Of a stretch of 64,000 nt of DNA, positions 9,004 through 17,416 are shown piece after piece (within the stretch, counting starts at the first letter, position 1; each line of letters begins with the position of its first letter). Position numbers and translations under genes: made by a program. The notes under the pieces were generated by a model that saw only the letters and a program-made list of their open reading frames with translations, did no database searches and was not told where the DNA came from. The DNA comes from JALQUO01 sp964529685 (GTDB lineage: Bacteria; Pseudomonadota; Alphaproteobacteria; Rickettsiales; Midichloriaceae): the NCBI GenBank assembly GCA_964529685.1, contig CAZGZC010000002.1, forward strand, positions 124,001-188,000, given 5' to 3'.

Positions 9004-9852
9004 CTATCTAACTGTAAACCTTGGATAAAACTTTATTAGTGCTTTAGCAGTAAAGGATGCACTTTCCATCGCTTCACCAGCCTTTCCAAATAGATTAGTT
9101 GCCACGAGAAGTGATTGTAAAGCTGAAAACCCTTGCGCTATATAACTAGTGATTATTCCAGCTAAAGCATCACCTGTTCCACCAACTCTCATTTTGTTGG
9201 TGCCAGTCTTATTTTTATAAAGTATCAGTTCATGACTGACTTCAGCACTATTCTCAAGCAATTCATAGCTATCTATTTTAAAATCATTACATGTAATTAT
9301 ATAATCAGTCTGACCCTTAACACAGAGATTTAACCTATACTTTTTTGCCATTTTCTCAATACTATCTACTGTTGGATCTACACCAAAGATTCTTTTAAAT
9401 TCCCTATGATGTGGGGTTAAAACCCATCTATGCTTCTCGGGATTATAAATCTTGAGCAATTCAGGTACAAGAGCATCACCATCAATAATTACTGGTCTAT
9501 CACTATTAATTATAGCCAGCATTGCTTTCTTAGCATCAAAATCATCTCCCATGCCATTGCCAATTACAATAGAATCAACCTTAAGCTGCTGAACTCTTTT
9601 AACATCGTAAAGTGACAGATATCCAGGATGCTCTTGGAAACTATATAAGAAAAAATTTAATGAATACTTTTTTGCAGTTTCTATATTACTTGAACAGGTA
9701 TAAAGATGCACTAAATCAGCTCCAGCTGCTTCCGCCGCCAGTGCAGTTAAAATTGGCGCACCATAGTACTTAGGCGATCCTCCTATAACTAAAATGCGAC
9801 CTAACTGCCCCTTATGAATTGTATCTTTATGACGTGGAGGTTCTATTTTCAT
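9004..9852 (-). CDS. nnrD: ADP-dependent NAD(P)H-hydrate dehydratase
   Basis: Repairs hydrated NAD(P)H (NADHX, NADPHX). The 282-residue protein is the ribokinase-like domain (YjeF C-terminal) alone. Motifs are GQLGRILVIGGSPKYYGAP, VIGNGMGDD, VIIDGDALV, LTPHHREFKRIFG and the catalytic GGTGDALAG. The epimerase domain (NnrE), often fused at the N-terminus, is absent here and must be separate or lost. The gene stands alone, preceded by a degraded gene on the same strand. Confidence 0.92.
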   Translation of the reverse strand: MKIEPPRHKDTIHKGQLGRILVIGGSPKYYGAPILTALAAEAAGADLVHLYTCSSNIETAKKYSLNFFLYSFQEHPGYLSLYDVKRVQQLKVDSIVIGNGMGDDFDAKKAMLAIINSDRPVIIDGDALVPELLKIYNPEKHRWVLTPHHREFKRIFGVDPTVDSIEKMAKKYRLNLCVKGQTDYIITCNDFKIDSYELLENSAEVSHELILYKNKTGTNKMRVGGTGDALAGIITSYIAQGFSALQSLLVATNLFGKAGEAMESASFTAKALIKFYPRFTVR

Positions 9853-9917
9853 TCACAATAGTTTTTATTATCAATACCATATAAACTAACCACTATAAAT
9901 AATTTTTTTAGAAAAAT

Positions 9918-10165
9918 TATTTTTTCTCATCTTTAACTTCAGTTTCTAGATCTTTATTTGCACACTCCTTTATTATTTTCTGCTGTACTTATAACATTCA
10001 ATTTCTTCTTCGCTATCATACAAAACTTTTGAGCTTTCGATCTTTCCTTTGAAATAATTATAAATTTTCAAAAGCTATTCCCAATGAATTTATCTATGGT
10101 TCAAAACCATCATAATAGGAACTTGCAGTCACTACTGACAGTAGATTTGCACATCTCTTATCTAC
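9918..10165 (-). pseudogene. Decayed protein-coding gene, frameshifted
   Basis: This stretch of about 300 bases has no intact gene, but the minus strand keeps protein-like pieces in different frames. In order they are ANLLSVVTASSYYDGFEP, a stop, INSLGIAFENL, a shift, KGKIESSKVLYDSEEEIECY, a shift, and KECANKDLETEVKDEKK ending in a stop at 9918-9920. The last piece has the charged look of a natural C-terminus. This is best read as a gene broken by several stops and frameshifts. Product unknown. Confidence 0.5.
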
Positions 10166-10851
10166 TTCATACTTCCACTTTGTAATATATGTAAGCCACT
10201 CTCATTTTGAATAACAATTCTGCCTCCTTCATCAATATCAACAAATGTGCCACTTATCTTTCTGTCTTCATCTATAATTATAACATCACTATTAAGCTTA
10301 TATGCTCTTGTTTTCCAAAGCATTCTCAAATCTTTGAATCCTACATTCAACCACTTATTGTATGTCTCAGTAAATGATTTAAGCATCAAATCCAGGAACT
10401 TATCACTTGAGATATTTATGCCATTCTCAAGAAGATTAGTTGCTGGGAAATTACTTATCATTTTTGGATGATTTTTAATGTTAATACCAATACCAATAAT
10501 GAGATTGCCTTTAAAATACTCAGTGAGAATACCACCAATCTTCTTACTATCTATCAAAATATCATTTACCCACTTATACTGAATATTTACACCATATCTC
10601 AAAATAACATCGCCTATAGCCATAGATGTCACGAGAGTAATCTCCGGTGAAAGTTTCTTTGCTGGCACAACTAAAGAAACAGATAAGTTATCTTCAATAC
10701 CAATCCATTCTCTTCCATACTGGCCATATCCATTAGTTTGATGTCGTGCATTAATTACGACCTGCTTATCACGGTAATGAAAAGCCTGGGCATAAGTTTG
10801 AGTACTATCGATTGTGTCAAGATTTTTTATTAACCAATTATCATTTAGCAT
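10162..10851 (-). CDS. birA: Biotin--[acetyl-CoA-carboxylase] ligase
   Basis: Attaches biotin to the biotin carboxyl carrier protein. The 229-residue protein is the catalytic domain only, with no DNA-binding HTH, so it is not a repressor. Motifs are DSTQTYAQ, the ATP/biotin loop HQTNGYGQYGREW, KWVNDILIDSKKIGGIL and IGIGINIKN. The usual GRGRxGR loop, which holds biotinyl-AMP, reads GYGQYGR here, losing two Arg. That might make the enzyme release the intermediate more easily, as known for loop mutants, but this is an inference. Confidence 0.93.
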   Translation of the reverse strand: MLNDNWLIKNLDTIDSTQTYAQAFHYRDKQVVINARHQTNGYGQYGREWIGIEDNLSVSLVVPAKKLSPEITLVTSMAIGDVILRYGVNIQYKWVNDILIDSKKIGGILTEYFKGNLIIGIGINIKNHPKMISNFPATNLLENGINISSDKFLDLMLKSFTETYNKWLNVGFKDLRMLWKTRAYKLNSDVIIIDEDRKISGTFVDIDEGGRIVIQNESGLHILQSGSMK

Positions 10852-10971
10852 AGAATAAAGATTTATATATAACCTATAACTAGACTCAATTACAGAAAGG
10901 ATTTCTTGTCAAGCATCAATTAGATAACTTTTTATTTAACCTTAAATAAGGTATATTAGTGGTAAAAAAAT

Positions 10972-12321
10972 ATGTTAAACTTTACGACTAGGTTTGCACC
11001 AAGCCCAACTGGATTACTGCATATAGGAAACTGCAGAACAGCTCTCATTGCCTGGCTAATGATTAAATCACTAGGTGGAAGATATCTACTTAGGATCGAT
11101 GATACAGATAAATCCCGCTCTAAGCTGGAATATGAAGATGCAATAAAACGCGATTTAGAATGGTTAGGCCTTAAATGGGATGAAACTTTCCGTCAATCTG
11201 AAAGATTAGATCTATACTTAGAAGCCAAAAACAAATTAATAGCTAGTGGCCGTCTATATCCATGTTATGAGTCTCAAGAAGAGCTAGATATCAAGAAAAA
11301 AAAACTTATAAAACGTGGCATTCCACCAATATATGATAGGTCTGCACTAAAACTAACTAATAAAGAAAAAGCAAATCTGGAAAATAATGGTGTGAGACCT
11401 CATTGGCGATTTTTACTTAACTCAGAAGAGATAGCTTGGAATGATCTTATTAGAGGAGAAATAGACTTTAAACCTGAAAATATCACTGATCCAATTCTAT
11501 TTAAAGAAGATGGTTCAATGACTTACACTCTCGCGTCAGTTGTAGATGACATAGAAGCTGGTATAACTCATATCATTAGAGGAGAAGACCATCTAACAAA
11601 TAGCGCTACTCACATCCAAATATTCAAAGCTCTTGGTGCAGAGAATATACCGCAATTAGCACATCTTTCCCTTTTAAGTAGTAAAACTGGCGAGATATCG
11701 AAGAGACTTGGTGGATTTGATATAGAATCTCTTAGAAATAGAGGTATAGAAGCAATGGCAATTAATAGCTTCTTAGCTAAGATTGGTACATCAGATCCAA
11801 TTGAGTCTTATCTACAATTAAGTGATCTAGTGAAGTCATTTGATGCGCGAAAGTTCAGCAAAGCACCAATCAACTATGACTATGAAGAGCTAGAGAAGTT
11901 CAATTCTAAATTAATTCATCACATGCCATTCCATATGGTAAAAGACAGATTAAATAACCTAGAAATGATAGGCATAGAAGAGCAGTTCTGGAATACTATG
12001 CAAGGCAATATAGATACAATTTCACAAGCAAAAATCTGGTATAATGTCTGCTATAGAGAGATAGAAATTAAGGAAAATCTTGACAAAGAGTTACTAAAAA
12101 TAGCATTGAGCCTAATACCAGATATACAACTATGGGATGAATCTGTCTGGGGAATCTGGTTAGATAAAATTAAACAAAGTACAAACAAAAAAGGAAAAGA
12201 TCTCTTTTTGCCATTGAGATTAGCGATAACAGGAGAAGAATCTGGACCAGAAATGAAAGTGCTAGTTGCATTAATTGGCCGTGAGAAAATAACAAGAAGA
12301 CTTGAGGTATCTGTAGAATGA
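10972..12321 (+). CDS. gltX: Glutamyl-tRNA synthetase (class Ic)
   Basis: Charges tRNA with glutamate. The 449-residue protein has the HIGH region FAPSPTGLLHIGNCRTAL at residues 7-24, RIDDTDKSRS, IIRGEDHLTNSATHI, and a KMSKS-loop variant LSSKTGEISKRLGG. Rickettsiales often carry two GltX paralogues, and the EISKR form and length suit one of them. Without the other copy I cannot say whether it charges tRNA-Glu, tRNA-Gln or both. The prs-like gene begins 15 bases after its stop. Confidence 0.95.
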   Translation: MLNFTTRFAPSPTGLLHIGNCRTALIAWLMIKSLGGRYLLRIDDTDKSRSKLEYEDAIKRDLEWLGLKWDETFRQSERLDLYLEAKNKLIASGRLYPCYESQEELDIKKKKLIKRGIPPIYDRSALKLTNKEKANLENNGVRPHWRFLLNSEEIAWNDLIRGEIDFKPENITDPILFKEDGSMTYTLASVVDDIEAGITHIIRGEDHLTNSATHIQIFKALGAENIPQLAHLSLLSSKTGEISKRLGGFDIESLRNRGIEAMAINSFLAKIGTSDPIESYLQLSDLVKSFDARKFSKAPINYDYEELEKFNSKLIHHMPFHMVKDRLNNLEMIGIEEQFWNTMQGNIDTISQAKIWYNVCYREIEIKENLDKELLKIALSLIPDIQLWDESVWGIWLDKIKQSTNKKGKDLFLPLRLAITGEESGPEMKVLVALIGREKITRRLEVSVE

Positions 12322-12336
12322 GTCTTATGTAAAACA

Positions 12337-13113
12337 ATGAATTATACAACTTACGATTTAATCCAATTTCCTAGTGATGAGATTGATGTATCATTAAAAA
12401 TTAAAGGTAATACCCTCTACTTTAAATTATATAAAGATCTAAATAAAAGTGTAATAGCAGGTTTAATAGCAATAGCAAAGTTGAGAGAACTATATAGTGA
12501 AATCACAGTTATCATGCCATTTCTAGCATATTCACGATCCGATTCTCACTCTATAATAAGTATATTACAATCACTAGGAGTATCACGACTAATCACAGTA
12601 GAGATTCATTCAGAAAATATACACTCAGGAATAGAAATATATAATATAACTATAATACCTGAGGTAATAGAAAAAATAGGGATAGACCTCAAAGAGTTAG
12701 TGTTAATTTCCCCTGATAATGGAGGTATTGCTAGGGTAAAAAACGCAGCAGATATCCTAAATTGTAGATTCATATCAATGGAAAAAACAAGAGAAAATAT
12801 GCGAATAAAGCATAGTTTAAATAATCAAGAATTAGTAAAAAACAGACCAACTTTCATAGTAGATGACATAATTGACAGTTGCGGCACAATAAATAGTGCA
12901 GCAGAAGTATTAATAAACTGCGGAGCTAAATCAGTTAAAGTACTAGGCATACATGGAGTTCTATCTAAAAGAGAATTTTCACCACTAATAGATAAAATTT
13001 ATATTACAAATACAATTGAACAAAATGATCATAATGAGAAAATATCATTACTAAATGTAGATAGAATAATTCACTCAAAAAGTGATAATCTTTTAGTAAA
13101 ATTTGTAAAATAA
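12337..13113 (+). CDS. prs: Short ribose-phosphate pyrophosphokinase (PRPP synthetase)
   Basis: Predicted to make PRPP from ribose-5-phosphate and ATP. Motifs match Prs: MPFLAYSRSDSH in place of PYARQDR, EIHSENIHSG (flexible-loop region), LISPDNGGIARVKNAAD, and the PRPP loop FIVDDIIDSCGTINSA. At 258 residues it is about 50 shorter than the usual 310, with reduced N-terminal and inter-motif segments. The PYxRxDR and flexible-loop motifs also diverge. It could be a reduced true PRPP synthetase or a related phosphoribosyltransferase-fold protein. It follows gltX closely. Confidence 0.82.
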   Translation: MNYTTYDLIQFPSDEIDVSLKIKGNTLYFKLYKDLNKSVIAGLIAIAKLRELYSEITVIMPFLAYSRSDSHSIISILQSLGVSRLITVEIHSENIHSGIEIYNITIIPEVIEKIGIDLKELVLISPDNGGIARVKNAADILNCRFISMEKTRENMRIKHSLNNQELVKNRPTFIVDDIIDSCGTINSAAEVLINCGAKSVKVLGIHGVLSKREFSPLIDKIYITNTIEQNDHNEKISLLNVDRIIHSKSDNLLVKFVK

Positions 13114-13210
13114 TGAGATGTATAGGTATGGTCAACTAACCAATAAACAATTTGATTTTTCACATTATCTTCTGTATAACTTCTGTTTATTACAAATAAT
13201 AAATTTAAAA

Positions 13211-13621
13211 ATGAATTTACTAGAAAAGTACAATCAAAAACAGCTGGTAAAACTATCAGAAGACAAAATGATACCTCAATTTAAAGCGGGTGATACTCTT
13301 AGAGTTCATACGGTTGTACCAAGACTTGATATTAAAAGTAGCAAAAGAGCGCAAAGCGCTACAAGAATTCAGATCTTTGAAGGACTCTGTATCTCACGTA
13401 AGCACAATGGAGTTGTGTCAACCTTTACAGTGCGTAAGATCAGCCATGATGAGGGAGTTGAAAAAACATTACCACTCTACTCATATATTATAGACAAAAT
13501 AGAAGTAATAAGACGCGGTAGAGTTCGCCGTGCAAAGCTATTCTATATTAGAAAACTCCGTGGTAAAGCTATGAGAGTTGTAGATCTTAAAAGTAATAAA
13601 AATGAAGTACCTAAGGGATAA
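13211..13621 (+). CDS. rplS: 50S ribosomal protein L19
   Basis: L19 sits at the 30S-50S interface. The protein has PQFKAGDTLRVHTVVP, RIQIFEGLCISRKHNG, TVRKISHDEGVEKTLPLYS and RRGRVRRAKLFYIRKLRGKA. An open frame extends upstream to 13118, but homologues start just before this region, so I use the ATG at 13211, giving 136 residues. The C-terminal tail is slightly longer than in the shortest bacterial forms. trmD, its usual neighbour, is not present. Confidence 0.95.
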   Translation: MNLLEKYNQKQLVKLSEDKMIPQFKAGDTLRVHTVVPRLDIKSSKRAQSATRIQIFEGLCISRKHNGVVSTFTVRKISHDEGVEKTLPLYSYIIDKIEVIRRGRVRRAKLFYIRKLRGKAMRVVDLKSNKNEVPKG

Positions 13622-13721
13622 AATCCTAAGACTGAAGCAGATAAGCTTCAAGATAAACTTGGGAAACATTGATCGATGATACTAGTTTGTCTTGCACATT
13701 AAAACTGTAACAAATTAATAA

Positions 13722-15224
13722 ATGTTTTCATCATTAGGAGAATTTATCTCCTTTTTAGAGAAGAATTCGAAGTTAGTAAGAGTTTCAGAAGAAGTATCTA
13801 CTAACATAGAATTGACTGTAATTCAAAACAACATAATAAAAAAGGGTCCTGCAGTTATCTTTGATAATATTGAGACATCCAATATGGAGCAATATAGAAG
13901 AAAAGATACAAAATATCCGGCTATACCAGTAATATGTAACCTATTTGGAACAGAAGATAGGGTTGCGCTAGGGCTAGGTTTAAATTCAGTAGATGAGCTC
14001 CGTCCGTTTGGTGAGCAACTAGCACTTCTGAAACATCCAAAGATGCCGCAAAATTTAATGGAGTCTAAAGAGATCTTTCCATTAGTTAAAAGGGTATTAA
14101 GTATGAGACCAAAGGTTGCTTCCAAGGGATCTTGCCAAGAACAAATCTTTTTAGATGATGAGGTTGACTTAGGCATGTTACCAATTCAGAGTTGTTGGCC
14201 AGGAGAACCAGCACCACTAATAACTTGGAGTGTTTGCGTTACACAAGGCAAAGGAGAAGATATTTACAATTTAGGTATCTATAGAATGCAGGTTTTAGGG
14301 CCAGATAAAGCAATTGTTAGATGGCTAAAGCATAGAGGAGGGGCAGAGCATTATAGAACTTTCCAGAGAGTTGGAGAAAAAAAAATGCCAATATCAGTTG
14401 TAATAGGTGCAGATCCAGCAACACTACTTGCAGCAGTAATGCCCATCCCAGAAAATATCTCAGAATACAATTTCTCAGGGTTAATTAGAAAGAAGAGGCT
14501 TGAACTAGTGAAATGTAAGACAAATGATATTTTAGTTCCAGCTAACGCAGAGATTATACTAGAAGGATATATTGATCTAGATGAAATGGCAGATGAGGGG
14601 CCTTATGGAGATCATACTGGTTTCTATAACGAAGTAGAAAAGTTTCCTGTAATGACCATCACAGCCATCACCATGAAGACAAATCCAATTTACTTGACTA
14701 CTTATACAGGAAGACCTCCAGATGAACCATCGGTGCTTGGAGAAGCATTAAACGAGGTTTTTATTCCACTTCTACAAAATCAGTTCCCGGAAATAGTAGA
14801 TTTTTGGTTACCTCCAGAAGCCTGTTCCTATCGAATTGCAGTAGTTTCTATAAAAAAATCATACCCTGGACATGCTAGGAGAGTGATGATGGGTATTTGG
14901 TCATATCTGAAACAATTTTCATATACCAAGTTCATAATAGTAGTAGATGACGATATAAATGTCCGGAGTTGGGAAGATGTTATTTGGGCTATTTCAACTC
15001 AAATGGACTTTGTTCGAGATATCTTTCAATGTACTAATACTCCTATAGACTATTTAGATTTTGCATCAGAACAATTAGAATTAGGTGCAAAAATCGGGTT
15101 TGATGCTACAAAAAAAATCTTTCCAGAAACCAAAAATACTTGGGGTCAAAAACTACCTCATAACCCCCAATTTACAGAGGAAATTAATAAAAAAATTGAT
15201 AGAATTCTTAGAGAGCTCTTATAA
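13722..15224 (+). CDS. ubiD: 3-octaprenyl-4-hydroxybenzoate carboxy-lyase UbiD
   Basis: Decarboxylates 3-polyprenyl-4-hydroxybenzoate in ubiquinone synthesis using prenylated FMN made by UbiX. The 500-residue protein has the family blocks TWSVCVTQGKG, NLGIYRMQVLG, ILEGYIDLDEMADEGPYGDHTGFY (ExxxR-type and metal-binding region), TGRPPDEPSVLGEALNE, and WGQKLPHNP near the end. Length is typical. It stands alone, about 100 bases downstream of rplS. It works in the same pathway as coq7. Confidence 0.95.
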   Translation: MFSSLGEFISFLEKNSKLVRVSEEVSTNIELTVIQNNIIKKGPAVIFDNIETSNMEQYRRKDTKYPAIPVICNLFGTEDRVALGLGLNSVDELRPFGEQLALLKHPKMPQNLMESKEIFPLVKRVLSMRPKVASKGSCQEQIFLDDEVDLGMLPIQSCWPGEPAPLITWSVCVTQGKGEDIYNLGIYRMQVLGPDKAIVRWLKHRGGAEHYRTFQRVGEKKMPISVVIGADPATLLAAVMPIPENISEYNFSGLIRKKRLELVKCKTNDILVPANAEIILEGYIDLDEMADEGPYGDHTGFYNEVEKFPVMTITAITMKTNPIYLTTYTGRPPDEPSVLGEALNEVFIPLLQNQFPEIVDFWLPPEACSYRIAVVSIKKSYPGHARRVMMGIWSYLKQFSYTKFIIVVDDDINVRSWEDVIWAISTQMDFVRDIFQCTNTPIDYLDFASEQLELGAKIGFDATKKIFPETKNTWGQKLPHNPQFTEEINKKIDRILRELL

Positions 15225-15329
15225 ACTTTTACTAGATTTTTCAAAAATATGTAGACTCATCGCCTCATTATGACTATAATATAAGTAATATTAAGCTTAT
15301 AAAGTATTAAACTTTAAACTTGTAGTTGC

Positions 15330-15335
15330 TATACT
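15330..15335 (+). promoter_or_regulatory. Candidate extended -10 promoter for the HU gene
   Basis: TATACT at 15330-15335 is preceded by TG one base upstream, giving an extended -10 (TGCTATACT). A poor -35 (TTAAAC, 15307-15312) lies 17 bases away. Transcription would start about 50 bases before the HU start. The call rests on consensus similarity only. Confidence 0.35.
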
Positions 15336-15391
15336 TGGCTTAACGATTCTTAATTAAATCTTAAGGTAAACAAAATAAAAATATAGATATT

Positions 15392-15664
15392 GTGAACAAA
15401 ACTGAACTTATAACTTCCTTTGCGAAAGCAACTGGTTTCTCTAAAAAACAAACATCTGAGCTGTTGGATACGTTGTTAAACTTAATTGTTTCAACACTAG
15501 CTCAGAAAGACGAAATAAAAATTATTGGATTTGGTACATTTAAAGTTTCAAGAATAAATGCAAAAACAGTTATAAATCCTCATAACAAGAAAGAGATGAA
15601 AGTACCAGCCTGTAATAGAGTAAGGTTTGTCCCTGGTAAATCATTAAAAGATGCTGTCAATTAA
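15392..15664 (+). CDS. hup: HU family DNA-binding protein
   Basis: A histone-like protein that bends and compacts DNA. The 90 residues cover the full HU fold: MNKTELITSFAKATGFSKKQ, then the core IKIIGFGTFKVSRINAKT and the arm region INPHNKKEMKVPACNRVRF, ending PGKSLKDAVN. The start codon is GTG at 15392. Expected GRNP in the DNA-contacting arm reads VINPHN here, a common kind of variation, and the arm is otherwise conserved. The stop is four bases before the convergent gene at 15669. Confidence 0.95.
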   Translation: MNKTELITSFAKATGFSKKQTSELLDTLLNLIVSTLAQKDEIKIIGFGTFKVSRINAKTVINPHNKKEMKVPACNRVRFVPGKSLKDAVN

Positions 15665-15668
15665 GTAT

Positions 15669-16085
15669 CTATAACTCCCACTTATTAACAAGATTATCAA
15701 TCTTAGTTTGGAGTTTATTTTTTTTGACTTGTATAACTAATTCATTTAAAAATTTTATTAGATGAGGCACGATAAGATATAAAATAACTCCTATGAAAGA
15801 ATTCGAGTATACAAAAAATATCATTTCAGATGTAAATATTTGAGTAATGAATAAAACATCAAGACTCCTGATAACTGATGGGGAGTAGAGAAGAACTGCT
15901 GAAATATTAAACAGACCAACGCATAATGATAAGCATTTATCTTGACTTTTATCAAATAAAACTGCAGTAAATGTTGGGAAAAACAAAAAAATAATTATTA
16001 ACATTACTTTACTAGAAATAATACCAATTGATAGCAATGTTATGATAGATAATGCTAAAAATCCGAAAAGTGTTCTATAAAACAT
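15669..16085 (-). CDS. Hypothetical integral membrane protein
   Basis: The 138-residue protein has about four hydrophobic segments, near residues 5-22, 27-45, 52-72 and 85-115, followed by a basic C-terminal tail (VKKNKLQTKIDNL). No family motif is recognised. It is divergent from the rplK operon and convergent with HU. A transporter accessory or structural role cannot be separated on sequence alone. Confidence 0.65.
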   Translation of the reverse strand: MFYRTLFGFLALSIITLLSIGIISSKVMLIIIFLFFPTFTAVLFDKSQDKCLSLCVGLFNISAVLLYSPSVIRSLDVLFITQIFTSEMIFFVYSNSFIGVILYLIVPHLIKFLNELVIQVKKNKLQTKIDNLVNKWEL

Positions 16086-16159
16086 GTAATTAGTACATTT
16101 ACTTCTTTTTCTTCTTTTACACTTTTAAAAGAAATGAATCAAATTTGCACAAAGAAATC

Positions 16160-16193
16160 ATTTGACCTAGAATCAGATTTGACCTAGAATCAG
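16160..16193. repeat. Perfect 17-bp tandem repeat
   Basis: Two identical 17-bp units, ATTTGACCTAGAATCAG, lie at 16160-16176 and 16177-16193, just upstream of rplK. Each holds a TTGACC box and a TAGAAT box, so duplicating the unit creates overlapping promoters (see the next entry). Confidence 0.95.
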
Positions 16194-16207
16194 TGTTAAG
16201 GTATAAA
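16161..16207 (+). promoter_or_regulatory. Duplicated sigma-70-type promoters of the rplKAJ operon
   Basis: Two overlapping promoters can be read. P1 has TTGACC at 16161-16166, an 18-base spacer and TAGAAT at 16185-16190. P2 has TTGACC at 16178-16183, an 18-base spacer and TATAAA at 16202-16207. P2 would start transcripts about 30 bases before the rplK ATG at 16244. The upstream box of P2 exists because of the 17-bp repeat. Good consensus match, but no transcript data. Confidence 0.6.
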
Positions 16208-16243
16208 GTTTTTAATAAAAGACTATACATAAATAATAAAAGA

Positions 16244-16687
16244 ATGTCAGCTCCAAAGAAAAAAGTCGCGGCAGTAGTCGGTATAACGATTGGCGCAGGT
16301 AAAGCAAACCCAGCTCCTCCTGTAGGTACTGCCCTTGGTCCAAGAGGTGTTCAGATCCCTCTCTTCTGTACTGAGTTCAACAATGCTACTAAACATCTAG
16401 AACCAGGTGCACCTACACCAGTAGAGATTACAATCTACGCTGATAAGACCTTCAGCTTTATAGTAAAGAATCCTCCTACATCATATTTAGTTAAGAAAGG
16501 AGTTGAACCAGCTCTTGAGAAAGGTTCAAGCAATCCAGGTAAGGATATGGTTGGTAAGATAAAACTTTCTAAAGTCAGTGAGATAGCAAAACTCAAGATG
16601 AGCGAAATGAATGTTAATTCATTAGATGCAGCAATCACAAATGTGAAAGGCACTGCATTATCAATGGGGATTGAAGTTATTGAATAA
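16244..16687 (+). CDS. rplK: 50S ribosomal protein L11
   Basis: L11 forms the stalk base and the GTPase-associated centre with 23S rRNA. The 147-residue protein has the Pro-rich signature GAGKANPAPPVGTALGPRG, the C-terminal RNA-binding domain with SFIVKNPPTSYLVKK, and NVNSLDAAITNVKGTALSMG. The open frame extends upstream to 16193, but homologues start at MSAPKKKVAAVVG, so I chose 16244. secE-nusG, usually just upstream, are absent. rplA follows 13 bases later. Confidence 0.97.
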   Translation: MSAPKKKVAAVVGITIGAGKANPAPPVGTALGPRGVQIPLFCTEFNNATKHLEPGAPTPVEITIYADKTFSFIVKNPPTSYLVKKGVEPALEKGSSNPGKDMVGKIKLSKVSEIAKLKMSEMNVNSLDAAITNVKGTALSMGIEVIE

Positions 16688-16700
16688 AAATTTTTGAAAA

Positions 16701-17402
16701 ATGTCAGTAAAATTAGGAAAGAGAATTGCAAAAGCAAGAGACCTTATGCCAAAGTCGCAGGTAGCTCTTGCAGAAGCTATCAATTCATTACACAAGTATA
16801 AACAACATGCAGCCAAGTTTGATGAGTCTGTAGAAGTTATATTGAGGATAGGAGTCGATCCTCGACAGTCTAATCAAATAGTTCGTGGTAGCGTTGCTAT
16901 GCCGAACGGATTAGGAAAAACAAAAAGAATCTTAGTCTTTGCTCAGCCAGATCGTCATAAAGAAGCATTAGCAGCTGGTGCAGATATAGTTGGTTTTGAA
17001 GAGCTAATTGAAGAACTTAAAAATGGTAGAGACGACTTCGATATCTGTATGGCTACCCCAGATGTAATGCCTAAAATAGGTGTATTGGGTAAAATTTTAG
17101 GAACAAAAGGTAAAATGCCAAATCCTAAGCTTGGAACAGTTACAACAGATCTAACTTATGGTATAGGTCAGGCTAAGAAAGGTATGGTTGAATTTCGCGT
17201 AGAAAAAGGAGCTCTAATCCATGCAGGAGTCGGTAAATTGAGTTTCTCAGTACAGAACCTAGCTGAAAACATAAAGGTTCTCTATGAAGCTGTAATTGCA
17301 GCTAAACCATCAGAGAGTAAAGGTATCTATATGCAGAAGATGTATCTTTCAACTTCACAAGGTCCATCTGTTGCTGTGGATCTAAGCACTATAAATGGTT
17401 AA
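16701..17402 (+). CDS. rplA: 50S ribosomal protein L1
   Basis: L1 forms the mobile L1 stalk and, in many bacteria, represses its own operon. The 233-residue protein has GKRIAKARDLMP, LRIGVDPRQSNQIVRGSV, MPNGLGKTKRILVFA, TPDVMPKIGVLGKILGTKG and MPNPKLGTVT, and ends with the usual YLSTSQGPSVAVDL block. Length is standard. It lies between rplK and rplJ with 13- and 14-base gaps, so the three are one transcript. Confidence 0.97.
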   Translation: MSVKLGKRIAKARDLMPKSQVALAEAINSLHKYKQHAAKFDESVEVILRIGVDPRQSNQIVRGSVAMPNGLGKTKRILVFAQPDRHKEALAAGADIVGFEELIEELKNGRDDFDICMATPDVMPKIGVLGKILGTKGKMPNPKLGTVTTDLTYGIGQAKKGMVEFRVEKGALIHAGVGKLSFSVQNLAENIKVLYEAVIAAKPSESKGIYMQKMYLSTSQGPSVAVDLSTING

Positions 17403-17416
17403 CACAAAATTTTAAC

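Noticed and set aside
13118..13210. Upstream extension of rplS (start at 13118)
   Set aside because: The extra 31 residues have no match to L19 and homologues start at the ATG used here.
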